From positions 2,551,702-2,615,701 of the forward strand of contig NZ_CP059081.1 of the NCBI RefSeq assembly GCF_015602705.1: a stretch of 64,000 nt of DNA, in the 5' to 3' direction. The notes under the pieces were generated by a model, which saw nothing but the letters and a program-made list of their open reading frames with translations, ran no database searches and was not told the DNA's origin. Shown piece after piece: positions 26,619-35,006 of this stretch (position 1 is the stretch's first letter; every line of letters starts with the position of its first letter). The translations under genes were made by a program, and so were the position numbers. The DNA is from Acinetobacter lwoffii. Its GTDB lineage: Bacteria > Pseudomonadota > Gammaproteobacteria > Pseudomonadales > Moraxellaceae.

Positions 26619-27134
26619 TTAGAAGTAAGTTTCCAGACGATAGTAACTATAAGTCACGTTTTTATTGCGATAAACCGCATGATCTCGCTGTTTAAAATCT
26701 GATACCCAGGCACTACCTGAATAAGCCGCGATATGTCCATATTTATGTCCCTGAGTACGGTCAATAATATAGATATCGCCTTTTTTCGGCCGATCAAAAG
26801 AAGCATTAATTTTCTTATAACCCAGCTGCATCAGGGTACTTCCCCAATCTGCCGCTGCGACCGGATGATTCACAATTTTCGCACCAGAAGATTGCAGACC
26901 GACACGAATACTGCGCGCACATTTCTGTGTACTGGTATTTCGGGTAATGCCTTGCAGATAACTGGTAAATTTCTCGATATTGATACGATGGCCATTGCTT
27001 ACGCCTGAAGCGTTACGGACAGTGGCTTTTTGGGATGACTTTTTAGGTCTTTGCTCCGATTGGGAACGCACCATGATATTCGCTTGGACAGGAGCATATA
27101 CTTCGCTCATGTTTACTTGATGATCATAGATCAT
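26619..27134 (-). CDS. Putative CHAP/NlpC-like cysteine amidase
   Basis: 171 residues without a signal peptide or membrane helix. Residues 1-50 are polar and basic (SQSEQRPKKSSQK). From about 55 the segments STQKCARSIRVGL (Cys72), PKKGDIYIIDRTQG, KYGHIAAYSG (His134) and WVSDFKQ (Asp146) have the order and spacing of the Cys-His-Asp centre of CHAP or NlpC/P60 peptidoglycan amidases. Similar small, leaderless amidases are type VI or contact-dependent effectors, or phage enzymes, but no secretion genes or immunity protein are next door, so that idea is speculation. It is convergent with the MLEFW pair. The first ATG has TAAGG before it. Confidence 0.6.
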   Translation of the reverse strand: MIYDHQVNMSEVYAPVQANIMVRSQSEQRPKKSSQKATVRNASGVSNGHRINIEKFTSYLQGITRNTSTQKCARSIRVGLQSSGAKIVNHPVAAADWGSTLMQLGYKKINASFDRPKKGDIYIIDRTQGHKYGHIAAYSGSAWVSDFKQRDHAVYRNKNVTYSYYRLETYF

Positions 27135-27552
27135 GCCTTACCAACCGCTCCTCGCCTGTAATTTAGGCTTTCATATTGTTAACAAGCCGAGAATACTAGT
27201 CGTTTAAATGTTATCTTTCACATTAAAAATGTAAATAAATTTGTCTATTTTTCCGGCATTCAAATTAAGCCGTTCTTTCTCATACAGTTACAAAACCCAT
27301 CATCTTTGCAAAAAAAATGTAAAGCAAAGCCAATTCCAATGCCTTGCAAAGCTTTTTCAGCCTGAAATACGCAAAATGAGTCCTTATCTTTTTCTACTCA
27401 AACGTGTGGATTTAATCTGTAGCTCGGCCATTTTCAGATAACATTTCACCACATGATTACATCATTTTGAGCTTTATCGCCTGTATTACACTGATGCGGC
27501 ATTTTTAAACCTTGAACTAAACTTTAAATATTGAACTAAACAGAGAAGAAAA
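27135..27552. other. Gene-free stretch between the amidase and the broken lipocalin
   Basis: 418 bp that must hold promoters for the minus-strand amidase and the plus-strand lipocalin relic. A 66-codon reading frame with a TTG start has no ribosome site and no recognisable features and is not counted. No repeat, tRNA or clear operator was recognised. Confidence 0.5.
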
Positions 27553-28005
27553 ATGAGTCAGACTTTAAGTACCGTTTCAAATTTTAATTTAGAACAATAT
27601 TTAAGTACCTGGTATGACATTGCACACTTGCCGATGAAGCGCCAACCTGAAGACAGCACCGATATTTCTGCGGTATAGAGCTTGAATGAAAATGGCAAGG
27701 TGGATGAAGCCATTGCTGAGGCGATCATTGTCGATGCAGAACATGCCAAGCTTGAAATCAGATTTTTACCTGAAGGCTTGCATGGGATCCCGTTTACCAA
27801 GGGCGATTATTGGGTCTTAAAAATCGATCCGGATTATCAGACGGCACTCGTGGGCGAGCCGAATAAAGAATATTTATGGTGATTACATCGCGACACCAGT
27901 CTGGACGAAGCGACTCAACGCGAATATTTAAGTTATGCAGCGCCCTTAGGTTATGATCTGTCTGATCTGATTCATACAGTCCATACGGGCAATAAAACCG
28001 CTTAA
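27553..28005 (+). pseudogene. Lipocalin (Blc-like) gene with two in-frame stop codons
   Basis: The continuous frame from the ATG at 27553, behind AGAAGAAA, reads as a lipocalin of about 150 codons: the signature LSTWYDIAHLPMKRQ at the start, then KGDYWVLKIDPDYQTALVGEP and EYLW near residue 105, as in Blc-type lipocalins that bind fatty acids or lysophospholipids. It is broken by TAG at 27676 and TGA at 27880, each one base from a sense codon (TAT/TAC and TTA). The frame is otherwise undisturbed and the terminator is intact, so decay is recent, or the stops are assembly errors. No lipobox is present, unlike E. coli Blc, so the protein would be cytosolic. The stretch 27682-27882 alone encodes a piece without the lipocalin start. 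Confidence 0.85.
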
Positions 28006-28016
28006 GCTGCAATCAG

Positions 28017-28042
28017 AAGACCTCCATCAGGAGGTCTTTTTT
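28017..28042 (+). terminator. Terminator of the lipocalin relic
   Basis: Perfect 9-bp stem AAGACCTCC/GGAGGTCTT, ATCA loop, then T run, 11 bp past the last stop. Confidence 0.9.
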
Positions 28043-28187
28043 ATTCTCAATTTGGGCGATGAAAGCTCATCAAAAAATGCTATGATGTGCGCAATTTAAA
28101 TTGTCCCTTTCGACAGAAAATTGATTATAAAATAATCCATTCTACTGTTAAAACGGCGATTTTCAACAGATTCAAATAGAGAGAACT

Positions 28188-29030
28188 ATGCGCCAATATC
28201 TTGACCTTTTACAACATATCCTCGACAACGGCGGCGATAAAGGCGACCGTACCGGTACAGGTACACGTTCGGTATTTGGTCATCAGATGCGCTTTGATCT
28301 TTCCCAAGGTTTTCCTTTACTCACCACCAAAAAAGTTCATTTCCGTTCTATCGTGATTGAATTGTTGTGGTTCCTGAAAGGCGATACCAATGTTCAATAT
28401 TTAAAAGACAATAAAGTCTCGATTTGGGACGAATGGGCGACCGCAGAACAGACTGCGCGTTTTGGCCGTCCTGAAGGCGAACTGGGTCCAGTTTACGGCC
28501 ACCAATGGCGTAATTTTGGTGCCAGCAAAAATGCAGACAACAGCTATAATCAGGATGGTTTTGACCAGATCAAATGGTTGATCAATGAAATTAAAACCAA
28601 TCCAAATTCGCGCCGTCTGATTGTATCTGGCTGGAACCCAAATGAAGCGGGTCAGGTCGCCTTACCACCTTGCCATACCCTGTTCCAGTTCTTTGTACAT
28701 AATGGCAAATTATCTTGTCAGTTGTACCAGCGCAGTGCCGATGTTTTTTTAGGTGTGCCATTTAATATTGCCAGCTATGCTTTATTAACGCATATGATCG
28801 CGCAAGTCTGTGATCTGGAGGTTGGTGACTTTGTCTGGACTGGTGGCGATACCCATTTGTACAGCAACCATTTTGAACAGGCACAGTTGCAGCTTAGCCG
28901 TGAGCCACTAGACCTTTGTCAATTAAAACTAAATCCTGAGATCAAAGACCTGTTCGATTTCAAATTTGAAGATATCGAAATTGTCGGTTATGAATCTCAT
29001 CCAGGAATTAAAGCCCCTGTCGCTGTTTAA
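28188..29030 (+). CDS. thyA: Thymidylate synthase
   Basis: Methylates dUMP to dTMP using methylenetetrahydrofolate, producing dihydrofolate. 280 residues, slightly longer than the E. coli enzyme because of an insert near 85-115. The phosphate-binding RTGTGT is at 21-26 and the nucleophile is Cys162 in [26 protein letters not shown] and the C-terminal PVAV (ending in the carboxylate-donating tail) are all present. folA, which recycles its product, lies 200 bp downstream on the same strand. Confidence 0.98.
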   Translation: MRQYLDLLQHILDNGGDKGDRTGTGTRSVFGHQMRFDLSQGFPLLTTKKVHFRSIVIELLWFLKGDTNVQYLKDNKVSIWDEWATAEQTARFGRPEGELGPVYGHQWRNFGASKNADNSYNQDGFDQIKWLINEIKTNPNSRRLIVSGWNPNEAGQVALPPCHTLFQFFVHNGKLSCQLYQRSADVFLGVPFNIASYALLTHMIAQVCDLEVGDFVWTGGDTHLYSNHFEQAQLQLSREPLDLCQLKLNPEIKDLFDFKFEDIEIVGYESHPGIKAPVAV

Positions 29031-29049
29031 TTTTCTTTATTATAAAGTT

Positions 29050-29201
29050 CCCTCTCCTCCTAGGAGAGGGCTAGGGAGAGGTCTTTTACCACACGTGAAT
29101 CGCCAACTCCTTTCAAAATATATTTCCGGCCCTAAAGCGTGAAGGCAATCAATATAAATTGTTAACCTCTCCTTCGTACCAGTAAAAAATTACACGAAGG
29201 A
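29050..29201. repeat. Palindromic intergenic repeat, copy B, with a folA-proximal hairpin
   Basis: Hairpin CCCTCTCCT/AGGAGAGGG (29050-29058 with 29062-29070) followed by CTAGGGAGAGG, the same motif as copy A. Further on, TCCTTCGT (29170-29177) and ACGAAGGA (29194-29201) form an inverted repeat 30 bp before the folA start. The middle has no gene. The element may be a terminator, an mRNA-stabilising structure or a mobile relic. Confidence 0.65.
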
Positions 29202-29230
29202 CTTTGGGCTTGATAAGAAGGATTCAATAC

Positions 29231-29743
29231 ATGTCATTTCAAGATTTAGAAGTTGTACACGTCGTTGCCATGGATCAGCAGCGTTGTATCGGCAAGGGCA
29301 ATGATCTGCCTTGGCATATTTCAGCAGATCTGAAGCACTTCAAGGAAATCACCCAAGGCGGTGTGGTGGTAATGGGTCGCAAGACGCTAGAATCAATGGG
29401 ACGTACATTACCTAAACGGGTGAACTGGGTGATTACCCGTGATCCAGACTGGGCATTTGCAGGTACCAAAGTCGCTTATAGCATTGAGGATGCACTAAGT
29501 CAGGCCGTGACAGATGTGAAGGCTTCAGAAAAACCTGACACCATTTTCATCATTGGTGGTGGTGAAATCTTTAAACAGACCATGGATATCACAGACCGTC
29601 TGGAACTAACGCATGTTGAACTGGATGTACAGGGCGATGCCTATTATCCAGCGATTCCGGCAGAATTTGAAAAGGTCGCTGCCGAGCAACATATCGACGA
29701 CAAAACCGGCATTGCTTTTGAGTTCGCAACCTACAGAAAATAA
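29231..29743 (+). CDS. folA: Dihydrofolate reductase
   Basis: Reduces dihydrofolate to tetrahydrofolate with NADPH; target of trimethoprim. The ATG at 29231 is 8 bases after AAGGA and gives 170 residues; a TTG nine codons upstream lacks a ribosome site. Signature GKGNDLPWHISADLKHFKEIT holds the active-site acid in the PW-x-x-x-x-D pattern; VVMGRKTLESMG and the IIGGGEIF segment bind NADPH. Follows thyA as in many relatives. Confidence 0.97.
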   Translation: MSFQDLEVVHVVAMDQQRCIGKGNDLPWHISADLKHFKEITQGGVVVMGRKTLESMGRTLPKRVNWVITRDPDWAFAGTKVAYSIEDALSQAVTDVKASEKPDTIFIIGGGEIFKQTMDITDRLELTHVELDVQGDAYYPAIPAEFEKVAAEQHIDDKTGIAFEFATYRK

Positions 29744-29763
29744 AACCTATTTCTCATGAAAAA

Positions 29764-30816
29764 GTGATGATGCAGGGACGCGAATATATCTCCAGGCATT
29801 GGAGTCTGTGGTTGCTGGGCAGCCTGTTTACTTTATTCGTCATTCTGTCGAGTTTGTGGTTCAGCCTGTTGCTCTGGGTTCATCTGCCCATCGGCAAAAT
29901 CGGTAGCTTGATGCTGATTGGACTCTGGCTGACCTTTGCGCTGGTCGTTCTCGGAATTTATTTCACCCGGCATCTGGTCTCCCGCCAAGTTGATAGCGTT
30001 CTTTATCTTCTGGCCTTTTTGTTTTGTCTGCTTGGATATTTTAGTCTGGAAGCGCGTCAGGATCGGGAATGGAATCCTGAAGTTGCCCAGCTCTTGCATT
30101 ATGAGCAGCAAGGCGATCAGGTCACTTTGTACAATATCCGCAACTTTGACTGGCAGGCCGATGGTCGCTATATCGAACGCTGGGAAAGCCGTAGTTTTGA
30201 CCTGAATCAGATTACTGGCGTGAACATCATTACTTCCTACTGGATGGGGCCTAAAATTGCCCATACCCTGGTCAGCTTCGATTTTGCCAATCAAAAGCCA
30301 CTCACCTTCTCGATTGAAATCCGCAAGGAAAAGAATGAAGAGTTTTCAGCGATTGGTGGCTTTTTCCGAAAATATGAACTGAGTCTGGTCGCATCGGATG
30401 AAAAGGATATTGTCTATACCCGTAGCAATGTCCGTGGTGAACAGGTCTATTTTTTCCCAGTCAAAATGCCGCAAGCTCAGGCTAAAGCGCTATTCAAGGA
30501 ATATCTGCGTCAGGCCGATGAGCTGGCCCAAAAGCCAAAATGGTACAATACCCTGACCAGTAATTGCACCACACTAGTCTTTGATATGGTTCAGGCGATA
30601 TCGCAACAACAGCTACCCTCAGATTACCGGTTGCTGGCCTCCGGCTATTTACCGAATTATCTCTATGATCTTAAAGTACTGGAACAGTCTTGGGATATGC
30701 ACACTTGGTATCAACGGGCACATGTCAATCCACGGGTAGAACGCACCGCTAATCTCTCCAGTCAGGACTATTCACGCCTGATCCGGCAGGGCCTACCAAA
30801 ACCCGACATGCGATAA
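29764..30816 (+). CDS. DUF4105 (Lnb N-terminal domain-like) membrane protein
   Basis: 350 residues: three hydrophobic segments (about 15-40, 44-66 and 77-94) followed by a roughly 250-residue periplasmic domain of the DUF4105 type, whose conserved Ser-Asn-Cys-Thr-Thr motif appears as TLTSNCTTLVF near residue 268 along with an earlier WESRSFDLNQITGVN strand. This family was renamed Lnb N-terminal periplasmic domain because in Enterococcus Lnb it performs lipoprotein N-acylation by transacylation; such activity here is inference. Start is GTG-ATG-ATG in a row (29764, 29767, 29770), with no clear ribosome site to choose. It begins 21 bp after folA. Confidence 0.75.
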   Translation: MMMQGREYISRHWSLWLLGSLFTLFVILSSLWFSLLLWVHLPIGKIGSLMLIGLWLTFALVVLGIYFTRHLVSRQVDSVLYLLAFLFCLLGYFSLEARQDREWNPEVAQLLHYEQQGDQVTLYNIRNFDWQADGRYIERWESRSFDLNQITGVNIITSYWMGPKIAHTLVSFDFANQKPLTFSIEIRKEKNEEFSAIGGFFRKYELSLVASDEKDIVYTRSNVRGEQVYFFPVKMPQAQAKALFKEYLRQADELAQKPKWYNTLTSNCTTLVFDMVQAISQQQLPSDYRLLASGYLPNYLYDLKVLEQSWDMHTWYQRAHVNPRVERTANLSSQDYSRLIRQGLPKPDMR

Positions 30817-30918
30817 CTGTGTAGCAAATCCACTTCAATAAAGATACAAAATCAACTGGAACCTTGATCATTTTTTTGTTTATATACAAATAGCTAGTCA
30901 ATGATCAGAGTATCTCTC

Positions 30919-31380
30919 ATGCTAAAAAAATTAACTGCAATCGCGATTTTAGGCTCGGTTCTAACGGTCATGGGCTGCGAAACTGTGCCCAATACAGCCA
31001 CGACACAAACCGCGAATCATTTACAACTTTTGCAAAATCGTACTTGGATTGCGACCCAGATTGGTAATACTGAAATCAAGACTGCGCCAACCGCACGCAA
31101 TGTTCCGAGTCTGCAATTTGATGCCAGTACCCAGCGCGTTTCAGGTTCAGATAGCTGTAACCGGATTATGGGCAGTTACACAGCAGCGAAAGACACGCTG
31201 ACCCTGAACCAAATGGCCACTACCCGTATGGCCTGTATGAACAACGATCAGCTTGATCAGAAATTTAATGAAGCTTTAGCCAAAGTGACGCATTATCAGG
31301 TATTTGGTAAAACCTTAAAATTACTGGATCGCCATGGGAATCTCTTGATCCAGCTGGAAAGTGCTGTTCAGCCACGTTAA
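30919..31380 (+). CDS. META-domain lipoprotein (HslJ-like)
   Basis: About 153 residues. I start at the ATG at 30919, giving a signal MLKKLTAIAILGSV with the lipobox VMGC (Cys20); an ATG six codons upstream is the alternative. The mature part has one META domain: LLQNRTWIATQIG, a SDSCNRIMGSYTAAKDTLTL core in parts, and MATTRMACMN, as in E. coli HslJ, an outer-membrane-associated protein of unclear function linked to heat shock and novobiocin resistance. Independent unit with its own terminator. Confidence 0.82.
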   Translation: MLKKLTAIAILGSVLTVMGCETVPNTATTQTANHLQLLQNRTWIATQIGNTEIKTAPTARNVPSLQFDASTQRVSGSDSCNRIMGSYTAAKDTLTLNQMATTRMACMNNDQLDQKFNEALAKVTHYQVFGKTLKLLDRHGNLLIQLESAVQPR

Positions 31381-31391
31381 TACTTCCCTAC

Positions 31392-31418
31392 AAAAAGCCT
31401 GTATGGACAGGCTTTTTT
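31392..31418 (+). terminator. Terminator of the META lipoprotein gene
   Basis: 11-bp perfect stem AAAAAGCCTGT/ACAGGCTTTTT, ATGG loop, 12 bp after the stop. Confidence 0.9.
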
Positions 31419-31490
31419 ATCTTTCATACTGATGAGCTGGAATTTAACCATCAGCCCGATTGAGTTATTTAATTGAATGAGGAATCAACC

Positions 31491-32015
31491 ATGCAACAGG
31501 CACTTTTCGGTGGGGGATGCTTTTGGTGTACTGAAGCCGTATTTTTACAGATTCAGGGAGTTCAGCAAGTCGTCAGCGGTTACGCAGGTGGGCACACAAC
31601 TGAGCCAAACTACGATGATGTCTGCGGAGGTACTACCGGCCATGCTGAAGTCATTCTGATCGATTTCGATGAAAACCAGATTAATTATACCCAGTTGCTC
31701 GATGTATTTTTTGGGACCCATGATCCAACCACGCTAAACCGTCAGGGTAATGACGTAGGTACCCAGTATCGTTCTGTGATTTATTATCTGAATGATGAAC
31801 AGCAGCAACAGGCGCAGCAGGCGATCGATGCTCTGAAAGCCGATGGCATCAATGTGGTGACTGAACTGAGCCCTGCGCCGACTTTCTATCCGGCGGAAGA
31901 CTATCATCAAAACTTCTTTGCCAAGAACCCGACCCAGGGCTATTGCAATTTTGCCATTCCGCCAAAATTGAATAAATTACGCAGCAAATTTACGACCCTA
32001 TTAAAAACCCATTAA
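31491..32015 (+). CDS. msrA: Peptide-methionine (S)-S-oxide reductase
   Basis: Repairs methionine S-sulfoxide in proteins. The ATG at 31491 follows GAGG after 8 bases and gives 174 residues; the reading frame extends to a TTG at 31473 that is disfavoured. The catalytic motif GCFWC is at 10-14, with the nucleophilic first cysteine; [18 protein letters not shown] and GTQYRSVI are all present. A second conserved cysteine (QGYCNF) near residue 153 acts as the resolving residue. The terminator downstream is shared with exbD. Confidence 0.97.
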   Translation: MQQALFGGGCFWCTEAVFLQIQGVQQVVSGYAGGHTTEPNYDDVCGGTTGHAEVILIDFDENQINYTQLLDVFFGTHDPTTLNRQGNDVGTQYRSVIYYLNDEQQQQAQQAIDALKADGINVVTELSPAPTFYPAEDYHQNFFAKNPTQGYCNFAIPPKLNKLRSKFTTLLKTH

Positions 32016-32038
32016 GATTCATGAAAAATGGGTATAAA

Positions 32039-32066
32039 AAAAAGCGACTGATTGCAGTCGCTTTTT
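32039..32066. terminator. Bidirectional terminator between msrA and exbD
   Basis: Perfect stem AAAAAGCGACTG/CAGTCGCTTTTT with an ATTG loop between convergent genes. Confidence 0.9.
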
Positions 32067-32078
32067 ACTCTCAGAATC

Positions 32079-32483
32079 TTAGTTATCGGTTGCAAAAGCA
32101 ATATCGCTGAGTCCGGCTCCACTCGCACGCGACATGACTTGCGCCACCGAGTCATAACGTGATTCTTTATCCGCTTTCAACACAATGGTCGGCTGACGTT
32201 CAGCTTGGCCCGCTTCATTAAAACGGGTTTCAAGCTGTTCCAGCGTCAGTACATCGCCATTCCAGGCAATGTCACCTTCGGCATTGATGCTGATCGTGAC
32301 ATTTTCAGGCGGCAGATCGATAATCTCCGCAGTGGTTTGTGGCAAGGTTAATGGAATTGATGGGTTCGCAACGGTCGCTGTCACCAGAAAGATGATCATC
32401 AATACCAACATAATGTCGATGAGGGGAATGAGGTTCATCTCATTCATGCCTACATCGTTGTCTTCACCCAGTTGAAAAGCCAT
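32079..32483 (-). CDS. exbD: Biopolymer transport protein ExbD
   Basis: Inner-membrane proton-channel partner that energises TonB. 134 residues: cytoplasmic start MAFQLGEDNDVGMNEMNLIPLIDIMLVLMIIFLV (in parts) with the conserved transmembrane Asp23-type residue in LIDIMLVL, then a periplasmic domain. Its start shares a base with the exbB stop (TAATG). Last gene of tonB-exbB-exbD. Note the long loop DNDVGMNEMNLIPLIDI, usual for ExbD. Confidence 0.95.
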   Translation of the reverse strand: MAFQLGEDNDVGMNEMNLIPLIDIMLVLMIIFLVTATVANPSIPLTLPQTTAEIIDLPPENVTISINAEGDIAWNGDVLTLEQLETRFNEAGQAERQPTIVLKADKESRYDSVAQVMSRASGAGLSDIAFATDN

Positions 32484-33106
32484 TAAGCTTGACCTCCCAC
32501 GAGACTCTGTTGTGTTACTTTCTCATCAGACTTTTTTGCAGCAGATTCCTGTTGCAGCATGGTATCAATTAACAGACCGTGTGCCTGATCCTGTAACTCG
32601 TGTGCCAAGCCACGATTAGCACGGACACAGATGTTATAAGCCAGTACCGCGGGAATTGCGACTGCCAGACCTAAGCCGGTCATAATCAAGGCTTCACCGA
32701 CTGGGGTTGCCACTTGTGCCAGACCAGCCTGACCACTTTTACCAACAGCAACCAGCGCATGGAAGATGCCCCATACCGTACCGAACAAACCGACAAATGG
32801 AGAGATCGATGCGATGGTACCCAGAACTGATACACCTTTTTCGGCATTGGCTTTTTCTGCTGAAATCTGGCGTAACAGCGCCTGTTCTGCCACTGCCTTA
32901 CGCTGTTCAAAGCCCAAAGGAGCCAGTTTGGTTTTCAGTTGTTCTAATGCTTTAGATAACTGCGCATAGGCAATCTGTTTCAGTTGGCGAGTGCCCATCA
33001 AACGCAGCACAAAAATGGTCCATGTCGCAATCGACATTGCCAATAACACGAAATACAGCGTTTTACTGACTGCATCAGCGTGTTGCCAATAAACTGAAAA
33101 GTTCAT
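32483..33106 (-). CDS. exbB: Biopolymer transport protein ExbB
   Basis: MotA/TolQ/ExbB-family proton channel that drives TonB. Start at 33106 (207 residues, AGGAG 8 bases upstream); the reading frame continues 36 codons into tonB but that start overlaps it. Three transmembrane segments (about 17-37, about 115-135 and about 150-175) with the conserved GTVWGIFHALVAV and VGEALIMTGLGLAVAIPAVLAYN blocks. The polyprolin-free C-tail is cytosolic. 25 bp after tonB. Confidence 0.95.
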   Translation of the reverse strand: MNFSVYWQHADAVSKTLYFVLLAMSIATWTIFVLRLMGTRQLKQIAYAQLSKALEQLKTKLAPLGFEQRKAVAEQALLRQISAEKANAEKGVSVLGTIASISPFVGLFGTVWGIFHALVAVGKSGQAGLAQVATPVGEALIMTGLGLAVAIPAVLAYNICVRANRGLAHELQDQAHGLLIDTMLQQESAAKKSDEKVTQQSLVGGQA

Positions 33107-33131
33107 ATTCGAACTCCTAATGGGTGAGCCG

Positions 33132-33899
33132 TTATTTAACCTGAAAATCGAAAGGCTGTTCCACGCGTGTTGGATAAGCCACACCATTTTCAACATATTT
33201 GGTGAGTTGTGCACGACGTACCGCGGCTTCTACTTTGCGCGTTACTGCCGGGCTACAACTTGAATTTCGTGCAGTTGCAGAAACCACTTTACCCTGCTCA
33301 TTCGCTGAAACGTCTACTACCAGTGAACAGGCTGATTTTAATTCACCTGCAGAGAGTGAGACTTTTGGTGAACGCTGCCAGGACACGCCCCCACCAATCA
33401 ATACACTTTTCGGGGATGGCGGCGCAGCAGGTGCTGGCGGTGCCACAGGCGCAGGTGGCGCGACTGGAGCGGGTGCCGATTTCACTTTAGTTTCAGTGAC
33501 CACTGTCGGTACAACCGGACTTGGGGTTGGTTTTGCTTCAACTGGCGGTGCTTTAACCACTTTTGGCGCTTCAACCTTTTTCACCTGCTCGATTTTTTCT
33601 ACTTTTTTCGGTGGTGGTGGCAGTGGTTTATCGAGAATTTTGACTTCTTTTGGCTTAGGCGGCTCTTTTTGTGGCTCGGCCTTCGGCTTTGGCGGTAAAG
33701 GTTTTGGCGCTTCCTGGAGTTTTACAAAGCGCACTTTTAAGGGTTGCTTATCAATGGGTGTCAGCTCAGGTGCTTTCATCTGGCTGATCGCATATAACAC
33801 ACCCACATGCCCAACCAGTACAGCCGCCACGATAGAGATGACTTTCTTTTTCATCTGATTCGGCGGTGTAGGCATTTGGGGCGCAGCAACTTGACTCAT
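33132..33899 (-). CDS. tonB: Energy transducer TonB
   Basis: Couples the inner-membrane proton force to outer-membrane receptors. 255 residues: cytosolic tail, a transmembrane anchor (about 18-38, VISIVAAVLVGHVGVLYAIS), a Pro/Lys-rich spacer (about 60-165) with EPPKPK and PAPVAPPAP repeats, and a compact C-terminal domain (about 175-255) that contains the family pattern YP in GVAYPTRVEQPFDFQV. First gene of the cluster. A Fur-type promoter (33974-34003) lies 75 bp upstream. The antisense strand of the proline-rich part has a long open frame that I regard as a by-product of composition. Confidence 0.94.
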   Translation of the reverse strand: MSQVAAPQMPTPPNQMKKKVISIVAAVLVGHVGVLYAISQMKAPELTPIDKQPLKVRFVKLQEAPKPLPPKPKAEPQKEPPKPKEVKILDKPLPPPPKKVEKIEQVKKVEAPKVVKAPPVEAKPTPSPVVPTVVTETKVKSAPAPVAPPAPVAPPAPAAPPSPKSVLIGGGVSWQRSPKVSLSAGELKSACSLVVDVSANEQGKVVSATARNSSCSPAVTRKVEAAVRRAQLTKYVENGVAYPTRVEQPFDFQVK

Positions 33900-33973
33900 T
33901 AAATCTATTACCTTGAGGAGATGATGTGGAACAAACTATCAAGCTCATCGGTTAGCACAATTAAAGTATGCCA

Positions 33974-34003
33974 ATAATAAATGAGAAGTGTTTTCATTTG
34001 CAA
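33974..34003 (-). promoter_or_regulatory. Fur-regulated promoter of tonB-exbB-exbD
   Basis: Reading the minus strand: TTGCAA (-35), an 18-bp spacer, TATTAT (-10). The spacer and edges hold the 19-base palindrome AATGAGAAGTGTTTTCATT (33980-33998; arms match in 7 of 8). It is the same layout as the promoter at 7980-8008, with identical TTGCAAATGA at the left edge. Confidence 0.7.
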
Positions 34004-34044
34004 CCGCTAATCCTACCTTTAACTGACTTTTTTTGCATCAAAAC

Positions 34045-34076
34045 AAAAAAGGCACACTAAAAGTATGCCTTTTTAA
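34045..34076 (-). terminator. Terminator of purU
   Basis: Stem GGCACAC/GTATGCC (one mismatch) flanked by A and T runs, 17 bp beyond the purU stop. Confidence 0.7.
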
Positions 34077-34091
34077 AATTCAATGCAAGTC

Positions 34092-34958
34092 TTATTGGAA
34101 CACGACAGTCTTGTTGCCATCGACAATAATACGGTCTTCCAAATGCCATTTCACCGCGCGGGCCAATACATTACGTTCCACATCCTGACCCAGTTCACGT
34201 AACTGCTCAACGGTAAAGTCATGGTTCACGCGCTCCACATCCTGCTCGATGATCGGACCTTGATCCAGATCAGCAGTCACATAGTGCGCAGTTGCACCAA
34301 TCAGCTTCACGCCTTTTTCATAGGCCTGCTTGTACGGATTAGCACCTACGAAAGCTGGCAGGAAAGAATGGTGAATGTTGATCACTTTCATTTCCCACTT
34401 GCTGACAAATTCTTCATCCAGAATCTGCATATAACGCGCCAGCACCAACAGGTCATTGCCTTGCATCAACTGGTCGATTTCTGCATAAGCTTCAGGTTTG
34501 TTGTCTTTGGTCACCGGCACGACTTCGAATGGAATGCCAAAGTTTTCAACTGCTTCGCGTAAAGTCTCGTGATTCGATACCACTTTGGTAATTTCACAAG
34601 GCAAACCACCACGCGCATGACGCCATAACAGCTCAAGCAAGGCATGATCGACTTTAGACACCAAAATACCGACTTTTTTCACGTCACTGACCAGAGCCAG
34701 ACGCCATTGCATGCCATAGCGTTCCGCCACATTCGCTGCAAAAGTCTGGGTAATACTTTCTTTGCGACTTTGAAGATTATCTAATTCAAATTCAACGCGC
34801 ATGAAGTAACGTCCGCCCTGCGCTGCTGTCGCATATTGGTCAAGCGCAGTAATGTTGGCACCTTGATGATACAAGAAGCTCGAAACAGCCTGCACGATGC
34901 CCGGCTTGTCTTCACAAGTAATCAATAAACGTGCGGTGTTAGCAGTCGTCATATTCAT
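34092..34958 (-). CDS. purU: Formyltetrahydrofolate deformylase
   Basis: Hydrolyses 10-formyltetrahydrofolate to formate and tetrahydrofolate, balancing one-carbon pools and supplying formate to PurT. 288 residues. An N-terminal ACT domain (about 9-85, LITCEDKPGIVQAVSSFL) is followed by the formyltransferase fold (about 94-288). The catalytic Asn/His of NIHHSFLPAF and the Asp of DLDQGPII are present, as in PurN-type enzymes. Single gene. Confidence 0.96.
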   Translation of the reverse strand: MNMTTANTARLLITCEDKPGIVQAVSSFLYHQGANITALDQYATAAQGGRYFMRVEFELDNLQSRKESITQTFAANVAERYGMQWRLALVSDVKKVGILVSKVDHALLELLWRHARGGLPCEITKVVSNHETLREAVENFGIPFEVVPVTKDNKPEAYAEIDQLMQGNDLLVLARYMQILDEEFVSKWEMKVINIHHSFLPAFVGANPYKQAYEKGVKLIGATAHYVTADLDQGPIIEQDVERVNHDFTVEQLRELGQDVERNVLARAVKWHLEDRIIVDGNKTVVFQ

Positions 34959-35006
34959 GTTGGTTTAAGTCACTAATCAGTTAAATTAAAAAATAAGCCG
35001 AGTATT

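Noticed and set aside
27241..27441. 66-codon plus-strand frame in the gap before the lipocalin relic
   Set aside because: TTG start with no ribosome site and no recognisable feature.
27676..27882. Stop-codon recoding (selenocysteine or reassigned TGA)
   Set aside because: Both TAG and TGA occur, the positions are not expected catalytic residues, there is no SECIS-like hairpin seen, and all other genes use TGA normally as stop.
33199..33858. 219-codon open frame antisense to tonB
   Set aside because: Open because of the proline/lysine-rich composition of tonB; its product is a low-complexity Gly/Thr string and tonB is unmistakable.
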